Shown here: piece after piece, positions 18,030 to 24,823 of the stretch
Numbering within the stretch: the first letter of the stretch is position 1
How the letters are laid out: each line of letters opens with the position of its first letter
Assembly (NCBI GenBank): GCA_947474755.1
Contig: CANJJE010000006.1
Location: 62,001-126,000, forward strand
DNA from: Burkholderiales bacterium
GTDB lineage: Bacteria; Pseudomonadota; Gammaproteobacteria; Burkholderiales; Burkholderiaceae_C
Direction: 5' to 3'
DNA length: 64,000 bases
Made by a program: the position numbers and the translations under genes
The notes under the pieces: generated by a model
The model's database searches: none
The model's input: the letters and a program-made list of their open reading frames with translations, nothing else
What the model was told of the DNA's origin: nothing

Positions 18030-18457
18030 GTGAGCCGGAGCGCACGCCGGTTGAAGTTGCCGTTGGAGTCCTGATCGACGCCGCCGGCAGATTCCTGATG
18101 ACATCGCGCCCCGAGGGCAAGGTTTATGCCGGCTACTGGGAGTTCCCGGGTGGCAAGATCGAAGCTGGCGAAAGCGTCGAGGCGGCGCTGAGCCGGGAAC
18201 TGCATGAAGAACTCGGCATCGTCATTGGCGAGGTGCACCCCTGGCAAATCGAGGTGGTCGACTATCCGCACGCGCGGGTACGGCTGCATTTCTGCAAGGT
18301 GTATGCGTGGCGCGGTGACTTCGAGATGCGTGAGGCGCAGACGATGTCGTGGCAGACCCTGCCGGTCGAAGTGGTCCCGGTGCTGCCAGGCACGATTCCG
18401 GTGCTGCGCTGGTTTGCCGAGGAACGGCAACACGACGGACCGACCCATCGCGCTTGA
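18026..18457 (+). CDS. mutT: MutT-type Nudix hydrolase
   Basis: This 143-residue protein hydrolyses oxidised nucleotides such as 8-oxo-dGTP, as inferred from MutT homology. The Nudix box is complete: GGKIEAGESVEAALSRELHE followed by ELGI, covering GX5EX7REUXEEXGU. Upstream is the substrate-binding YAGYWEFPGG. The start is a GTG at 18026, overlapping the DUF815 stop (GTGA), and the protein begins SEPERTPVEVAVGVLIDAAG. A longer upstream frame overlaps the ATPase gene and is not used. hisI follows after 42 bases under its own apparent promoter. Confidence 0.92.
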   Translation: MSEPERTPVEVAVGVLIDAAGRFLMTSRPEGKVYAGYWEFPGGKIEAGESVEAALSRELHEELGIVIGEVHPWQIEVVDYPHARVRLHFCKVYAWRGDFEMREAQTMSWQTLPVEVVPVLPGTIPVLRWFAEERQHDGPTHRA

Positions 18458-18487
18458 ACGAACTGCGGCCAGGGTGAACCCGGTTGC

Positions 18488-18493
18488 TACACT
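18488..18493 (+). promoter_or_regulatory. Candidate -10 box directly before hisI
   Basis: TACACT ends six bases before the hisI ATG, so a transcript started at the usual distance would begin at or next to the start codon. It lies in gctacactgcc, the same 11-mer as before the DUF815 gene. The -35 region is weak (gcggcc at 17 bases). Confidence 0.35.
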
Positions 18494-18499
18494 GCCCCG

Positions 18500-18889
18500 A
18501 TGAGCTGGATCGATGATGTGAAATGGGACGCGCAGGGGCTGGTGCCGGTGATCTCGCAGGAGATCGGCAGCAACGATGTGCTGATGTTCGCCTACATGAA
18601 CCGCGACGCGCTGCAGCGCACTGTGGAACTGGGTGAGGCGGTGTACTGGAGCCGCTCGCGCGGCCGGTTGTGGCACAAGGGCGAGGAGTCCGGTCACATC
18701 CAGAAGGTGCATGAACTGCGTATCGATTGCGACAACGATGTCGTGCTGATGAAGGTTGAACAGCACGGGCACACACCGGGAATCGCCTGCCACACCGGCC
18801 GCCATTCATGCTTTTTCAAGCAATACCGCGAGGGTGCCTGGCATGACGTCGAGCCCGTCTTGAAAGACCCGGAGCACATCTACAAATGA
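18500..18889 (+). CDS. hisI: Phosphoribosyl-AMP cyclohydrolase
   Basis: HisI opens the purine ring of phosphoribosyl-AMP in the third step of histidine synthesis. The 129-residue protein shows the family motifs: [20 protein letters not shown] with [16 protein letters not shown], the metal-binding block [18 protein letters not shown] and [11 protein letters not shown] with the zinc cysteines. It is the separate cyclohydrolase, not the HisIE fusion of enterics. hisE overlaps its stop by four bases (18886-18889). The other histidine genes usual upstream are not here; mutT precedes it, and a TACACT box immediately before the start suggests its own promoter. Confidence 0.96.
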   Translation: MSWIDDVKWDAQGLVPVISQEIGSNDVLMFAYMNRDALQRTVELGEAVYWSRSRGRLWHKGEESGHIQKVHELRIDCDNDVVLMKVEQHGHTPGIACHTGRHSCFFKQYREGAWHDVEPVLKDPEHIYK

Positions 18890-19254
18890 GCGCCACAGAG
18901 GCAAACCCCCTGTCCCAGGATGTGCTGGCCCGTCTGGCTGAGGTCATCGAGGCGCGCAAGGTGGGCGATCCGGAGAAGAGCTACGTGGCGCGGCTATTCC
19001 ACAAGGGTACCGATGCCATCCTGAAGAAGATCGGCGAGGAAGCCACCGAAGTCGTCATGGCCGCCAAGGATGGTGACCCGAAGCAGGTGGTCTATGAGGT
19101 GGCCGATCTGTGGTTTCACTCCATGCTGGCGCTCAGCGCCTTCGGATTGCGCCCGGCTGACGTGTTGACGGAACTGCAGCGCCGCGAAGGGCTCTCAGGT
19201 CTTGAAGAGTTCGCTGCCCGCAAGCTGAAACTGCGAGAAGGAGAGGAACAGTGA
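18886..19254 (+). CDS. hisE: Phosphoribosyl-ATP diphosphatase
   Basis: HisE hydrolyses phosphoribosyl-ATP to phosphoribosyl-AMP in histidine synthesis. The 122-residue protein is an all-helical MazG-like pyrophosphatase with [32 protein letters not shown] and [14 protein letters not shown]; the acidic residues in the two EE/E..D motifs bind Mg2+. It overlaps hisI upstream and the small membrane protein downstream, each by four bases, so the three genes are translated together. Confidence 0.95.
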   Translation: MSATEANPLSQDVLARLAEVIEARKVGDPEKSYVARLFHKGTDAILKKIGEEATEVVMAAKDGDPKQVVYEVADLWFHSMLALSAFGLRPADVLTELQRREGLSGLEEFAARKLKLREGEEQ

Positions 19255-19619
19255 CAAATGTCGTGTTGCCTGGCTTGGAAGAAAAACCACACGATGGCCT
19301 GCGGACACTGACGCAAGTTCTTTACGGGTTGCATCTGCTGTCGTGGTTCTCTGCGGGCGCATTCTCCGTGGTTGCAATGATCATCAATCACGTCAAGCGT
19401 CCCGACTTGCCTGACGAGTTCTATCGCAGTCACTTCCGCTGGCAAGCCCGCAGCTTCTGGTTCACCTTGCTTTGGTTGACTCTCACCTCACCGCTTTTCC
19501 TGCTGTTCTGGTTGCCTGGTACGGCGGCGTGGTTTGTGGTTGGCCTGTGGTACCTGTATCGCTTCATTCGTGGCTGGTTGAGCTTTGCTGAAAGCCGAGC
19601 GATGCCGCTGCCTTCCTAA
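19251..19619 (+). CDS. Small DUF4870-like membrane protein
   Basis: This 122-residue protein has about three hydrophobic segments: [20 protein letters not shown] (about 24-43), [20 protein letters not shown] (about 70-89) and [19 protein letters not shown] (about 92-110). Between the first two is [20 protein letters not shown], a conserved juxtamembrane block of DUF4870-like proteins. The start is a GTG at 19251 that overlaps the hisE stop and has GGAGAGGAAC just upstream. Its place between hisE and the HIT gene is common in betaproteobacteria. No function is known. Confidence 0.8.
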   Translation: MTNVVLPGLEEKPHDGLRTLTQVLYGLHLLSWFSAGAFSVVAMIINHVKRPDLPDEFYRSHFRWQARSFWFTLLWLTLTSPLFLLFWLPGTAAWFVVGLWYLYRFIRGWLSFAESRAMPLPS

Positions 19620-19637
19620 CCAACGTACAAAGTAGTC

Positions 19638-19985
19638 ATGAACGCGGATCCGAACTGCATCTTCTGCAAGATCGTTGCGGGCCAGATCCCGAGCCGCAAG
19701 GCCTACGAGGATGAAGAACTTCTGGTGTTCCACGACATCAACCCTTGGGCGCCAGTGCATTTGCTGATCATTCCGAAGCAGCACATCGCGACGCACGCCG
19801 ACGTGCTGCCCGAAAACGAGCGCATGCTCGGCCGCATGCTGCTGCTGGCGCCAAGGCTTGCCCGGGAGCATGGCGCCAGCAACGGGTTTCGTAGCATCAT
19901 CAACACTGGCCGCGATGGCGGCCAAGAGGTCTATCACCTGCACCTGCATGTGATCGGCGGTCCACGGCCCTGGAAACAAGGGTGA
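19638..19985 (+). CDS. HIT family protein (HINT-like)
   Basis: The 115-residue protein is a histidine triad nucleotide hydrolase/binding protein. It begins with the zinc-like CIFCKIVAGQIP, typical of the HINT branch, and ends with the triad EVYHLHLHVIGGPRPW. HINT proteins hydrolyse adenosine phosphoramidates; the physiological substrate in bacteria is uncertain. It lies between the DUF4870-like gene and tatA, the usual hisE-HIT-tatABC order. A second, more distant HIT protein is encoded at 43059. Confidence 0.93.
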   Translation: MNADPNCIFCKIVAGQIPSRKAYEDEELLVFHDINPWAPVHLLIIPKQHIATHADVLPENERMLGRMLLLAPRLAREHGASNGFRSIINTGRDGGQEVYHLHLHVIGGPRPWKQG

Positions 19986-20069
19986 CGACTGTCACGCGCC
20001 ATGGGTTTATCAATGCGGCTGGTCAGTGGGCTGACCTAGAATTCGCCGTCGTTTCGCAGGAGAAAACAA

Positions 20070-20297
20070 ATGGGCTCATTCAGCATCTGGCATTGGCTGA
20101 TCGTGTTGTTGATCGTGGTGCTGGTCTTCGGCACCAAGAAGTTGAAGAACATCGGTGCCGATCTCGGCGGCGCAGTCAAGGGATTCAAGGACGGCGTGCG
20201 CGATGGCGGCGTGCCGGCTGATCCTGCGGCGCAGGTGACCGCGCAGAAATCGTCCGACGCGAACACAGTCGACGTGGAAGCCAAAACCAAGTCGTGA
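20070..20297 (+). CDS. tatA: Sec-independent translocase protein TatA
   Basis: TatA forms the pore-like part of the twin-arginine translocon, which exports folded proteins. The 75-residue product starts [20 protein letters not shown], the single transmembrane helix, and continues with the hinge [20 protein letters not shown] and an amphipathic helix. A good Shine-Dalgarno (caggag) precedes the ATG. tatB begins by GTGA overlap. The Rieske protein of this window and many Tat substrates would depend on it. Confidence 0.96.
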   Translation: MGSFSIWHWLIVLLIVVLVFGTKKLKNIGADLGGAVKGFKDGVRDGGVPADPAAQVTAQKSSDANTVDVEAKTKS

Positions 20298-20791
20298 TTG
20301 ATTTCGGGTTCGACAAGATCGCGCTGATCGGCGCGGTCGCCCTGATGGTCATCGGACCGGAACGCCTGCCCAAGGTCGCCCGCACGGTGGGGCACCTGTT
20401 GGGCAAGGCACAGCGCTACATGGCTGATGTCAAGGCCGAGGTCAATCGGTCGATCGAACTCGATGAACTCAAGAAGATGAAGGGCGAGTTCGAGACCGCC
20501 GCACGCAATGTCGAGCAGGACACGGCGAGCGCGATCTACCAGGCCAGCTCTGACCTGAGCAAGAACTGGGAAACTCGCGACGAATCTTTGCCCGACGCGC
20601 GCCCTCACGACTACGACCAGTACGACACCCTGTTGCTGCCGATCCCCGACTACCGCAACCCGAACAAGCGCTGGAGACTGAAGCGCGGTGCCATGCCCCA
20701 GTGGTACAAGCAGCGCCACGGCATTCGGGGCAAGGCGCAATCCGGCGCAGCCCGCGTGGCGCGCTTCCGGCCGCCATCCTCCTCGGCCTGA
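20294..20791 (+). CDS. tatB: Sec-independent translocase protein TatB
   Basis: TatB forms the signal-peptide receptor with TatC. The 165-residue protein starts [20 protein letters not shown] (GTG start overlapping the tatA stop) and has the conserved [17 protein letters not shown] and a long helical region with [16 protein letters not shown]. The Pro-rich, basic tail is not conserved. It is followed by tatC after only three bases. The hydrophobic helix, the GPE motif and the gene order make the call firm. Confidence 0.94.
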   Translation: MIDFGFDKIALIGAVALMVIGPERLPKVARTVGHLLGKAQRYMADVKAEVNRSIELDELKKMKGEFETAARNVEQDTASAIYQASSDLSKNWETRDESLPDARPHDYDQYDTLLLPIPDYRNPNKRWRLKRGAMPQWYKQRHGIRGKAQSGAARVARFRPPSSSA

Positions 20792-20794
20792 TCC

Positions 20795-21583
20795 ATGGCA
20801 GCAAACCCGTCAGGCCCTGATGAACTCAGCGGCAAGGAACAGCCTTTCGTCACCCATCTGATCGAGTTGCGCGACAGGCTGGTGCGCGCCGCGATCGCGG
20901 TCGGCTTGGTGTTTGGTGCCTTGTGTCTGTGGCCAGGACCCGCGGGCCTTTATGACCTGCTGGCTGCGCCACTGGTGGCGAACTTGCCCAAGGGCGCCAC
21001 GCTGATCGCCACCAACGTGATCTCGCCGTTTGTGGTGCCCTTGAAGATCACGCTGATGGCGGCGTTCCTGGTGGCGTTGCCGGTGGTGCTCTACCAAATG
21101 TGGGCGTTCGTCGCGCCCGGGCTTTACACGCACGAGAAAAAGCTGGTGCTGCCGTTGGTGATCTCGAGCACATTTCTGTTCCTGATTGGCGTGGCGTTCT
21201 GTTACTTCTTCGTCTTTGGGCAGGTGTTCAAGTTCATACAGAGCTTCGCGCCGAAGAGCATCACCGCGGCGCCTGACATCGAGGCCTATCTCAGTTTTGT
21301 GCTGACGATGTTCATCGCCTTCGGCGCAGCCTTCGAGGTGCCGGTCGTCGTGGTGGTGCTGGCCCGCATGAACCTGGTCAGCATTCAGAAGCTGAAGGAA
21401 TTCCGCAGCTACTTCGTCGTGCTGGCCTTCATCATTGCCGCGATCATCACGCCTCCCGACGTCGTCTCACAGCTGGCACTGGCGATTCCGATGTGCCTCT
21501 TGTACGAAGTGGGCATCTGGGCGGCGCGCATCTTCATCAAGCACACCCAGGCGCCTGGCGAAGAAAGCACGCCGGCCGCCTGA
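20795..21583 (+). CDS. tatC: Sec-independent translocase protein TatC
   Basis: TatC is the polytopic core of the Tat translocon. The 262-residue protein begins with FVTHLIELRDRLVRAAI, containing the conserved HLxELRxRL motif, and has about six membrane segments, including FVVPLKITLMAAFLVALP, YQMWAFVAPGLYTHEKK, FLFLIGVAFCYFFVFG and ITPPDVVSQLALAIPMC. It closes the hisI-hisE-HIT-tatABC stretch. The next gene, a DegS/DegQ-like protease, is convergent and its stop is four bases away. Confidence 0.96.
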   Translation: MAANPSGPDELSGKEQPFVTHLIELRDRLVRAAIAVGLVFGALCLWPGPAGLYDLLAAPLVANLPKGATLIATNVISPFVVPLKITLMAAFLVALPVVLYQMWAFVAPGLYTHEKKLVLPLVISSTFLFLIGVAFCYFFVFGQVFKFIQSFAPKSITAAPDIEAYLSFVLTMFIAFGAAFEVPVVVVVLARMNLVSIQKLKEFRSYFVVLAFIIAAIITPPDVVSQLALAIPMCLLYEVGIWAARIFIKHTQAPGEESTPAA

Positions 21584-21587
21584 TCCG

Positions 21588-22799
21588 TCAGCCGCCGTTG
21601 TGGCCGTCAATGTCCGGGTGTGGCATGGGCCGGGGCATACTCTTGGGCCGTTGAGCGACTGTCACCCGCAGGTTCATCGATTTGTCGGCGCGTTGCACAC
21701 TGATCGAGGCGACGCTGTTGGGCCGGAGTGATGCGACTGCATTGAGCAACTGTGCCGTGTTGATCACACTCTGGTCGCCGACCTTCACCACCACGTCGCC
21801 CGGCAGCATGCCACCGGCACTGGCCGGGCCGTTCTGCAGTACGCCTGTAATCAGTACGCCCTGTTTCACGGACAGATTCAAGGTGTCCGCAATCTCTGCG
21901 GTCAGGTCTCGGGGTTCGACACCGATCCATCCTCGCGTGACCTGGCCTTCACTGATCAGGCCCTCCATCACCTGGCGAGCAGTGTTGGCAGGAATGGCGA
22001 AACCGATGCCCATGTTGCCGCCCGAACGCGAATAGATGGCGGTATTGATGCCCAGCAGGTTGCCGTTTGCGTCGACCAGCGCACCGCCAGAATTGCCGGG
22101 GTTGATAGCTGCATCGGTCTGGATGAAGTTCTCGAAGGTGTTGATGCCGAGCTGGTCGCGGCCGAGTGCGCTGACGATGCCTGACGTCACCGTCTGACCG
22201 ACTCCGAATGGGTTGCCAATGGCCAGCACCACATCGCCGACCTGCAAGTCATCGGCCTTGCTGAAAGTCATCACTGGCAGGCGGTCGAGCTTGATCTTCA
22301 ATACCGCGAGATCGCTCTCCGGGTCGGTGCCGATGACCGTGGCCGAGGCGCTTCGACCATCTGGCAATTGCACGTCGATGTCGCTGGCGCCCTCGATGAC
22401 GTGGTTGTTGGTCAGCAGAAAGCCATCAGCCGAGACGATGACGCCGGAGCCCAGGCCGACCTGGGCCTCCGACCGGCTTTGCTTGTCCCCGAAAAAGAAA
22501 TACTGGAACCATGGATCACCCGAACGCGGGTAACGCGCTGTCGCTTTGCTGGCAGTGATGCTGACCACTGAAGGCGACGCCCGCTTGGCCGCGGCACTGT
22601 AGCTGCCGACGACGCCTGTGCGCGCGATCGGATCCGCGCTGACCAAGGTGCCGGGTGACGCCGGGCCGAGCGAGACCCCACCTGGCAGATCCCAGCCGCC
22701 TGAGCGCTGCAGCCACTCGGGTTTCAGCGTGGCGACGACGAACAGCACCGCGACCATCACGGTGACCGTCTGGGAGAATAGAAGCCAGGTTCTGCGCAT
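21588..22799 (-). CDS. DegS/DegQ-like periplasmic serine protease, one PDZ domain
   Basis: The 403-residue protein has an N-terminal membrane anchor (RRTWLLFSQTVTVMVAVLFV), a trypsin-like domain and a single PDZ domain (about 300-390, with GVLITGVLQNGPASAGGM). The catalytic triad is visible: H133 in NNHVIEGASD, D163 in ESDLAVLKIK and S237 in AINPGNSGGAL. The anchor and single PDZ domain fit a DegS-like protein that stays in the inner membrane, though a general housekeeping DegQ/HtrA role is also possible. The frame runs further upstream, but this start at 22799 is the natural one. Divergent from the NIF3 gene by 12 bases. Confidence 0.92.
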   Translation of the reverse strand: MRRTWLLFSQTVTVMVAVLFVVATLKPEWLQRSGGWDLPGGVSLGPASPGTLVSADPIARTGVVGSYSAAAKRASPSVVSITASKATARYPRSGDPWFQYFFFGDKQSRSEAQVGLGSGVIVSADGFLLTNNHVIEGASDIDVQLPDGRSASATVIGTDPESDLAVLKIKLDRLPVMTFSKADDLQVGDVVLAIGNPFGVGQTVTSGIVSALGRDQLGINTFENFIQTDAAINPGNSGGALVDANGNLLGINTAIYSRSGGNMGIGFAIPANTARQVMEGLISEGQVTRGWIGVEPRDLTAEIADTLNLSVKQGVLITGVLQNGPASAGGMLPGDVVVKVGDQSVINTAQLLNAVASLRPNSVASISVQRADKSMNLRVTVAQRPKSMPRPMPHPDIDGHNGG

Positions 22800-22811
22800 G
22801 AGGAGGAGTCT

Positions 22812-23561
22812 GTGGCACGTCGTTCGGAGATCGATGAGTACCTGTCGGCACTGCTGCAGACGGCGAGCTTCAAGGATTATGGGCCGAATGGTCTGCAGAT
22901 CGAGGGTCGCAACGAGGTGCGAAAGCTGGTCAGCGGCGTTACCGCGAGCCGCGCGCTGATCGACGCGGCGATCGACGCACAGGCCGACGCGCTGCTGGTG
23001 CACCATGGGCTGTTCTGGCGCGGGCACGACGGGCGTATCACGGGTTGGCTCAAGCAGCGCATTGCGCGCTTGCTGGCCCACGACGTCAACCTGTATGCGT
23101 ACCACCTGCCCCTGGATGCACATGCCGAATTCGGCAACAACGCGCAGTTCGGCACCCGTCTGGGCGTGAGCGCCGACGCGCGCTTCGGTGAGCAATCACT
23201 AGGCTTCATCGGCACGCTGCCGGTGCCATGCAGCGCGGCCGATCTGGCGGGTCGCTGCGAGCGCTTGTCAGGCCGATCCACCACGTCGATCGACGGTGAT
23301 GGACGCACTTTGATTCGTGTCGCCTGGTGCACCGGTGGTGCGCAGTCGTATTTCGAGTCGGCCATCGCCGCCGGCGCCGATGTGTTCATCACAGGTGAGA
23401 TTTCCGAGCCGCAGGCGCATCTGGCCCGCGAGACCGGGACGGCCTTCATTGCCGTCGGCCACCACGCTAGCGAGCGCTATGGCGTCCAGGCGCTCGGCGC
23501 TCATCTGGCGGCGACTTTCGGCATTGAGCACTGCCACATCGAGATCGACAACCCGGCCTGA
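22812..23561 (+). CDS. NIF3-like dinuclear metal-binding protein
   Basis: The 249-residue protein belongs to the NIF3/YbgI (DUF34) family, homologous to GTP cyclohydrolase I type 2. It starts with GTG (ARRSEIDEYLSALLQ). Family motifs include GPNGLQIEGRNEVRKLVSGV, ALLVHHGLFW and AYHLPLDAH, with metal-binding histidines, and at the C-terminal end VFITGEISEPQAH and VGHHASERYG. The histidines form a dinuclear metal site. Activity in vivo is unresolved. It is divergent from the protease gene by 12 bases. A small frame follows before pdxA. Confidence 0.92.
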   Translation: MARRSEIDEYLSALLQTASFKDYGPNGLQIEGRNEVRKLVSGVTASRALIDAAIDAQADALLVHHGLFWRGHDGRITGWLKQRIARLLAHDVNLYAYHLPLDAHAEFGNNAQFGTRLGVSADARFGEQSLGFIGTLPVPCSAADLAGRCERLSGRSTTSIDGDGRTLIRVAWCTGGAQSYFESAIAAGADVFITGEISEPQAHLARETGTAFIAVGHHASERYGVQALGAHLAATFGIEHCHIEIDNPA

Positions 23562-23563
23562 TC

Positions 23564-23773
23564 GTGCACGGCGTGGCAGGCGCCAGCGCACTGACCGAGA
23601 AAAACTTACGCAACGAAGAGGTGCCGAGCAACATGAGCAAACGCGGGCAAGGCAACCCATGTGGGCTATACCGCCTCGAAGGCCACCTGCCGCACCTGCG
23701 GGACACCCGCGCATGGGTCAGGCTGGCCGATCCGGACGGCGACGTCAAGCCGAGCCCGAGGCCGCTGATTTGA
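23564..23773 (+). CDS. Small hypothetical protein before pdxA
   Basis: A 69-codon frame starts at a GTG just after the NIF3 stop, with a possible inner ATG at about codon 24, and its TGA overlaps the TTG start of pdxA. The product is basic, soluble and not recognised; the middle has SKRGQGNPCGLYRLEG and ends DPDGDVKPSPRPLI. Its position between two conserved genes, and the stop-start overlap with pdxA, favour real translation, but nothing in the sequence supports a function, and it may be only a leader or spurious frame. Confidence 0.35.
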   Translation: MHGVAGASALTEKNLRNEEVPSNMSKRGQGNPCGLYRLEGHLPHLRDTRAWVRLADPDGDVKPSPRPLI

Positions 23774-24804
23774 GCGCCTCGAGCAACACAGTCGCGCCCA
23801 TCGTGATCACGATGGGCGACCCCTGTGGTGTCGGGCCGGAGATCATCGCGAAGCTCTTTCGCGGCTCACGGGCTGAGGGCTGCTTTGTGCTTGGTGACGT
23901 CGACGTGCTGCGACGTGCCGTGCGGCTCACTGGCGGCGGGCTGGTGGTCGCAGAGATCGACACGCCGCAGGCCGCCATCGAGGTACCGCCGAACGCTCTC
24001 GGGGTGCTGCAAGCCCAGGCGCTGCCTTCGGATCTGCTCGATGCGCCGCTGGGTGCAATCGACGCCCGGGCGGGTGCGGCCGCCGCACGTTGCATCGAAC
24101 AGGCGGTGGCGCTGGCGCGTCGAGGTGCGGTGTCGGCCATCGTCACTGCGCCGGTGCACAAGGGGGCTCTTGCGATGGCGGGTGTGGCCTTTCCTGGTCA
24201 CACCGAGATGCTGCAGTCTCTCGCGACCGAGCCGGGGGGGGAGCCGCCGCCGGTGCGCATGATGCTCGCCAACGACGAACTCCGCACCGTGCTGGTGACG
24301 ATTCACCAGTCGCTGCGATCGGCCATCGAAGCGGTCAGCTTCGGCTCGGTGCTTGACACCCTGCGCATCGCGCATCGCGCCGCGGCAGGGTGGGGCATGG
24401 CGGCGCCGCGCATCGCGGTGGCCGGGCTGAACCCGCATGCCGGCGAGGGGGGGCTGTTCGGCGAAGAGGAGATCACGATCATTGCGCCGGCCATTGCCGC
24501 TGCCCGCGCCGAGGGTATCGATGCGCGGGGGCCGTACGCGCCCGACACCGTATTCATGCGGGCGCGCCACGCGGTCGGGCACCCTGGCGAATTCGACATC
24601 GTGGTTGCGATGACGCACGACCATGGTCTGATCCCGGTCAAGTACCTGGGCGTCGAGCACGGTGTCAACGTGACGCTCGGCCTGCCCTTCGTGCGCACCA
24701 GCCCGGATCACGGCACCGCGTTCGACATCGCGGGGACCGGCGCGGCGGACGCCTCTTCGTTGGCCGCCGCGCTCACGATGGCGCGACGACTGGGTTTGGG
24801 CTGA
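23770..24804 (+). CDS. pdxA: 4-hydroxythreonine-4-phosphate dehydrogenase
   Basis: PdxA oxidises 4-phosphohydroxy-L-threonine in pyridoxal phosphate synthesis. With the TTG start at 23770 it is 344 residues (SASSNTVAPIVITMGDPCGV). The family block PIVITMGDPCGVGPEIIAKL is complete, the metal-binding histidines are in GVAFPGHTEMLQ and LVTIHQSLRSAI, and NPHAGEGGLFGEEE and DTVFMRARH follow. An ATG at 23713 in the same frame is a second possible start, but it lies inside a low-conservation stretch. The stop of the small upstream frame overlaps the TTG. Confidence 0.93.
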   Translation: MSASSNTVAPIVITMGDPCGVGPEIIAKLFRGSRAEGCFVLGDVDVLRRAVRLTGGGLVVAEIDTPQAAIEVPPNALGVLQAQALPSDLLDAPLGAIDARAGAAAARCIEQAVALARRGAVSAIVTAPVHKGALAMAGVAFPGHTEMLQSLATEPGGEPPPVRMMLANDELRTVLVTIHQSLRSAIEAVSFGSVLDTLRIAHRAAAGWGMAAPRIAVAGLNPHAGEGGLFGEEEITIIAPAIAAARAEGIDARGPYAPDTVFMRARHAVGHPGEFDIVVAMTHDHGLIPVKYLGVEHGVNVTLGLPFVRTSPDHGTAFDIAGTGAADASSLAAALTMARRLGLG

Positions 24805-24823
24805 CGCGCCGCCGGTCTCGCCT

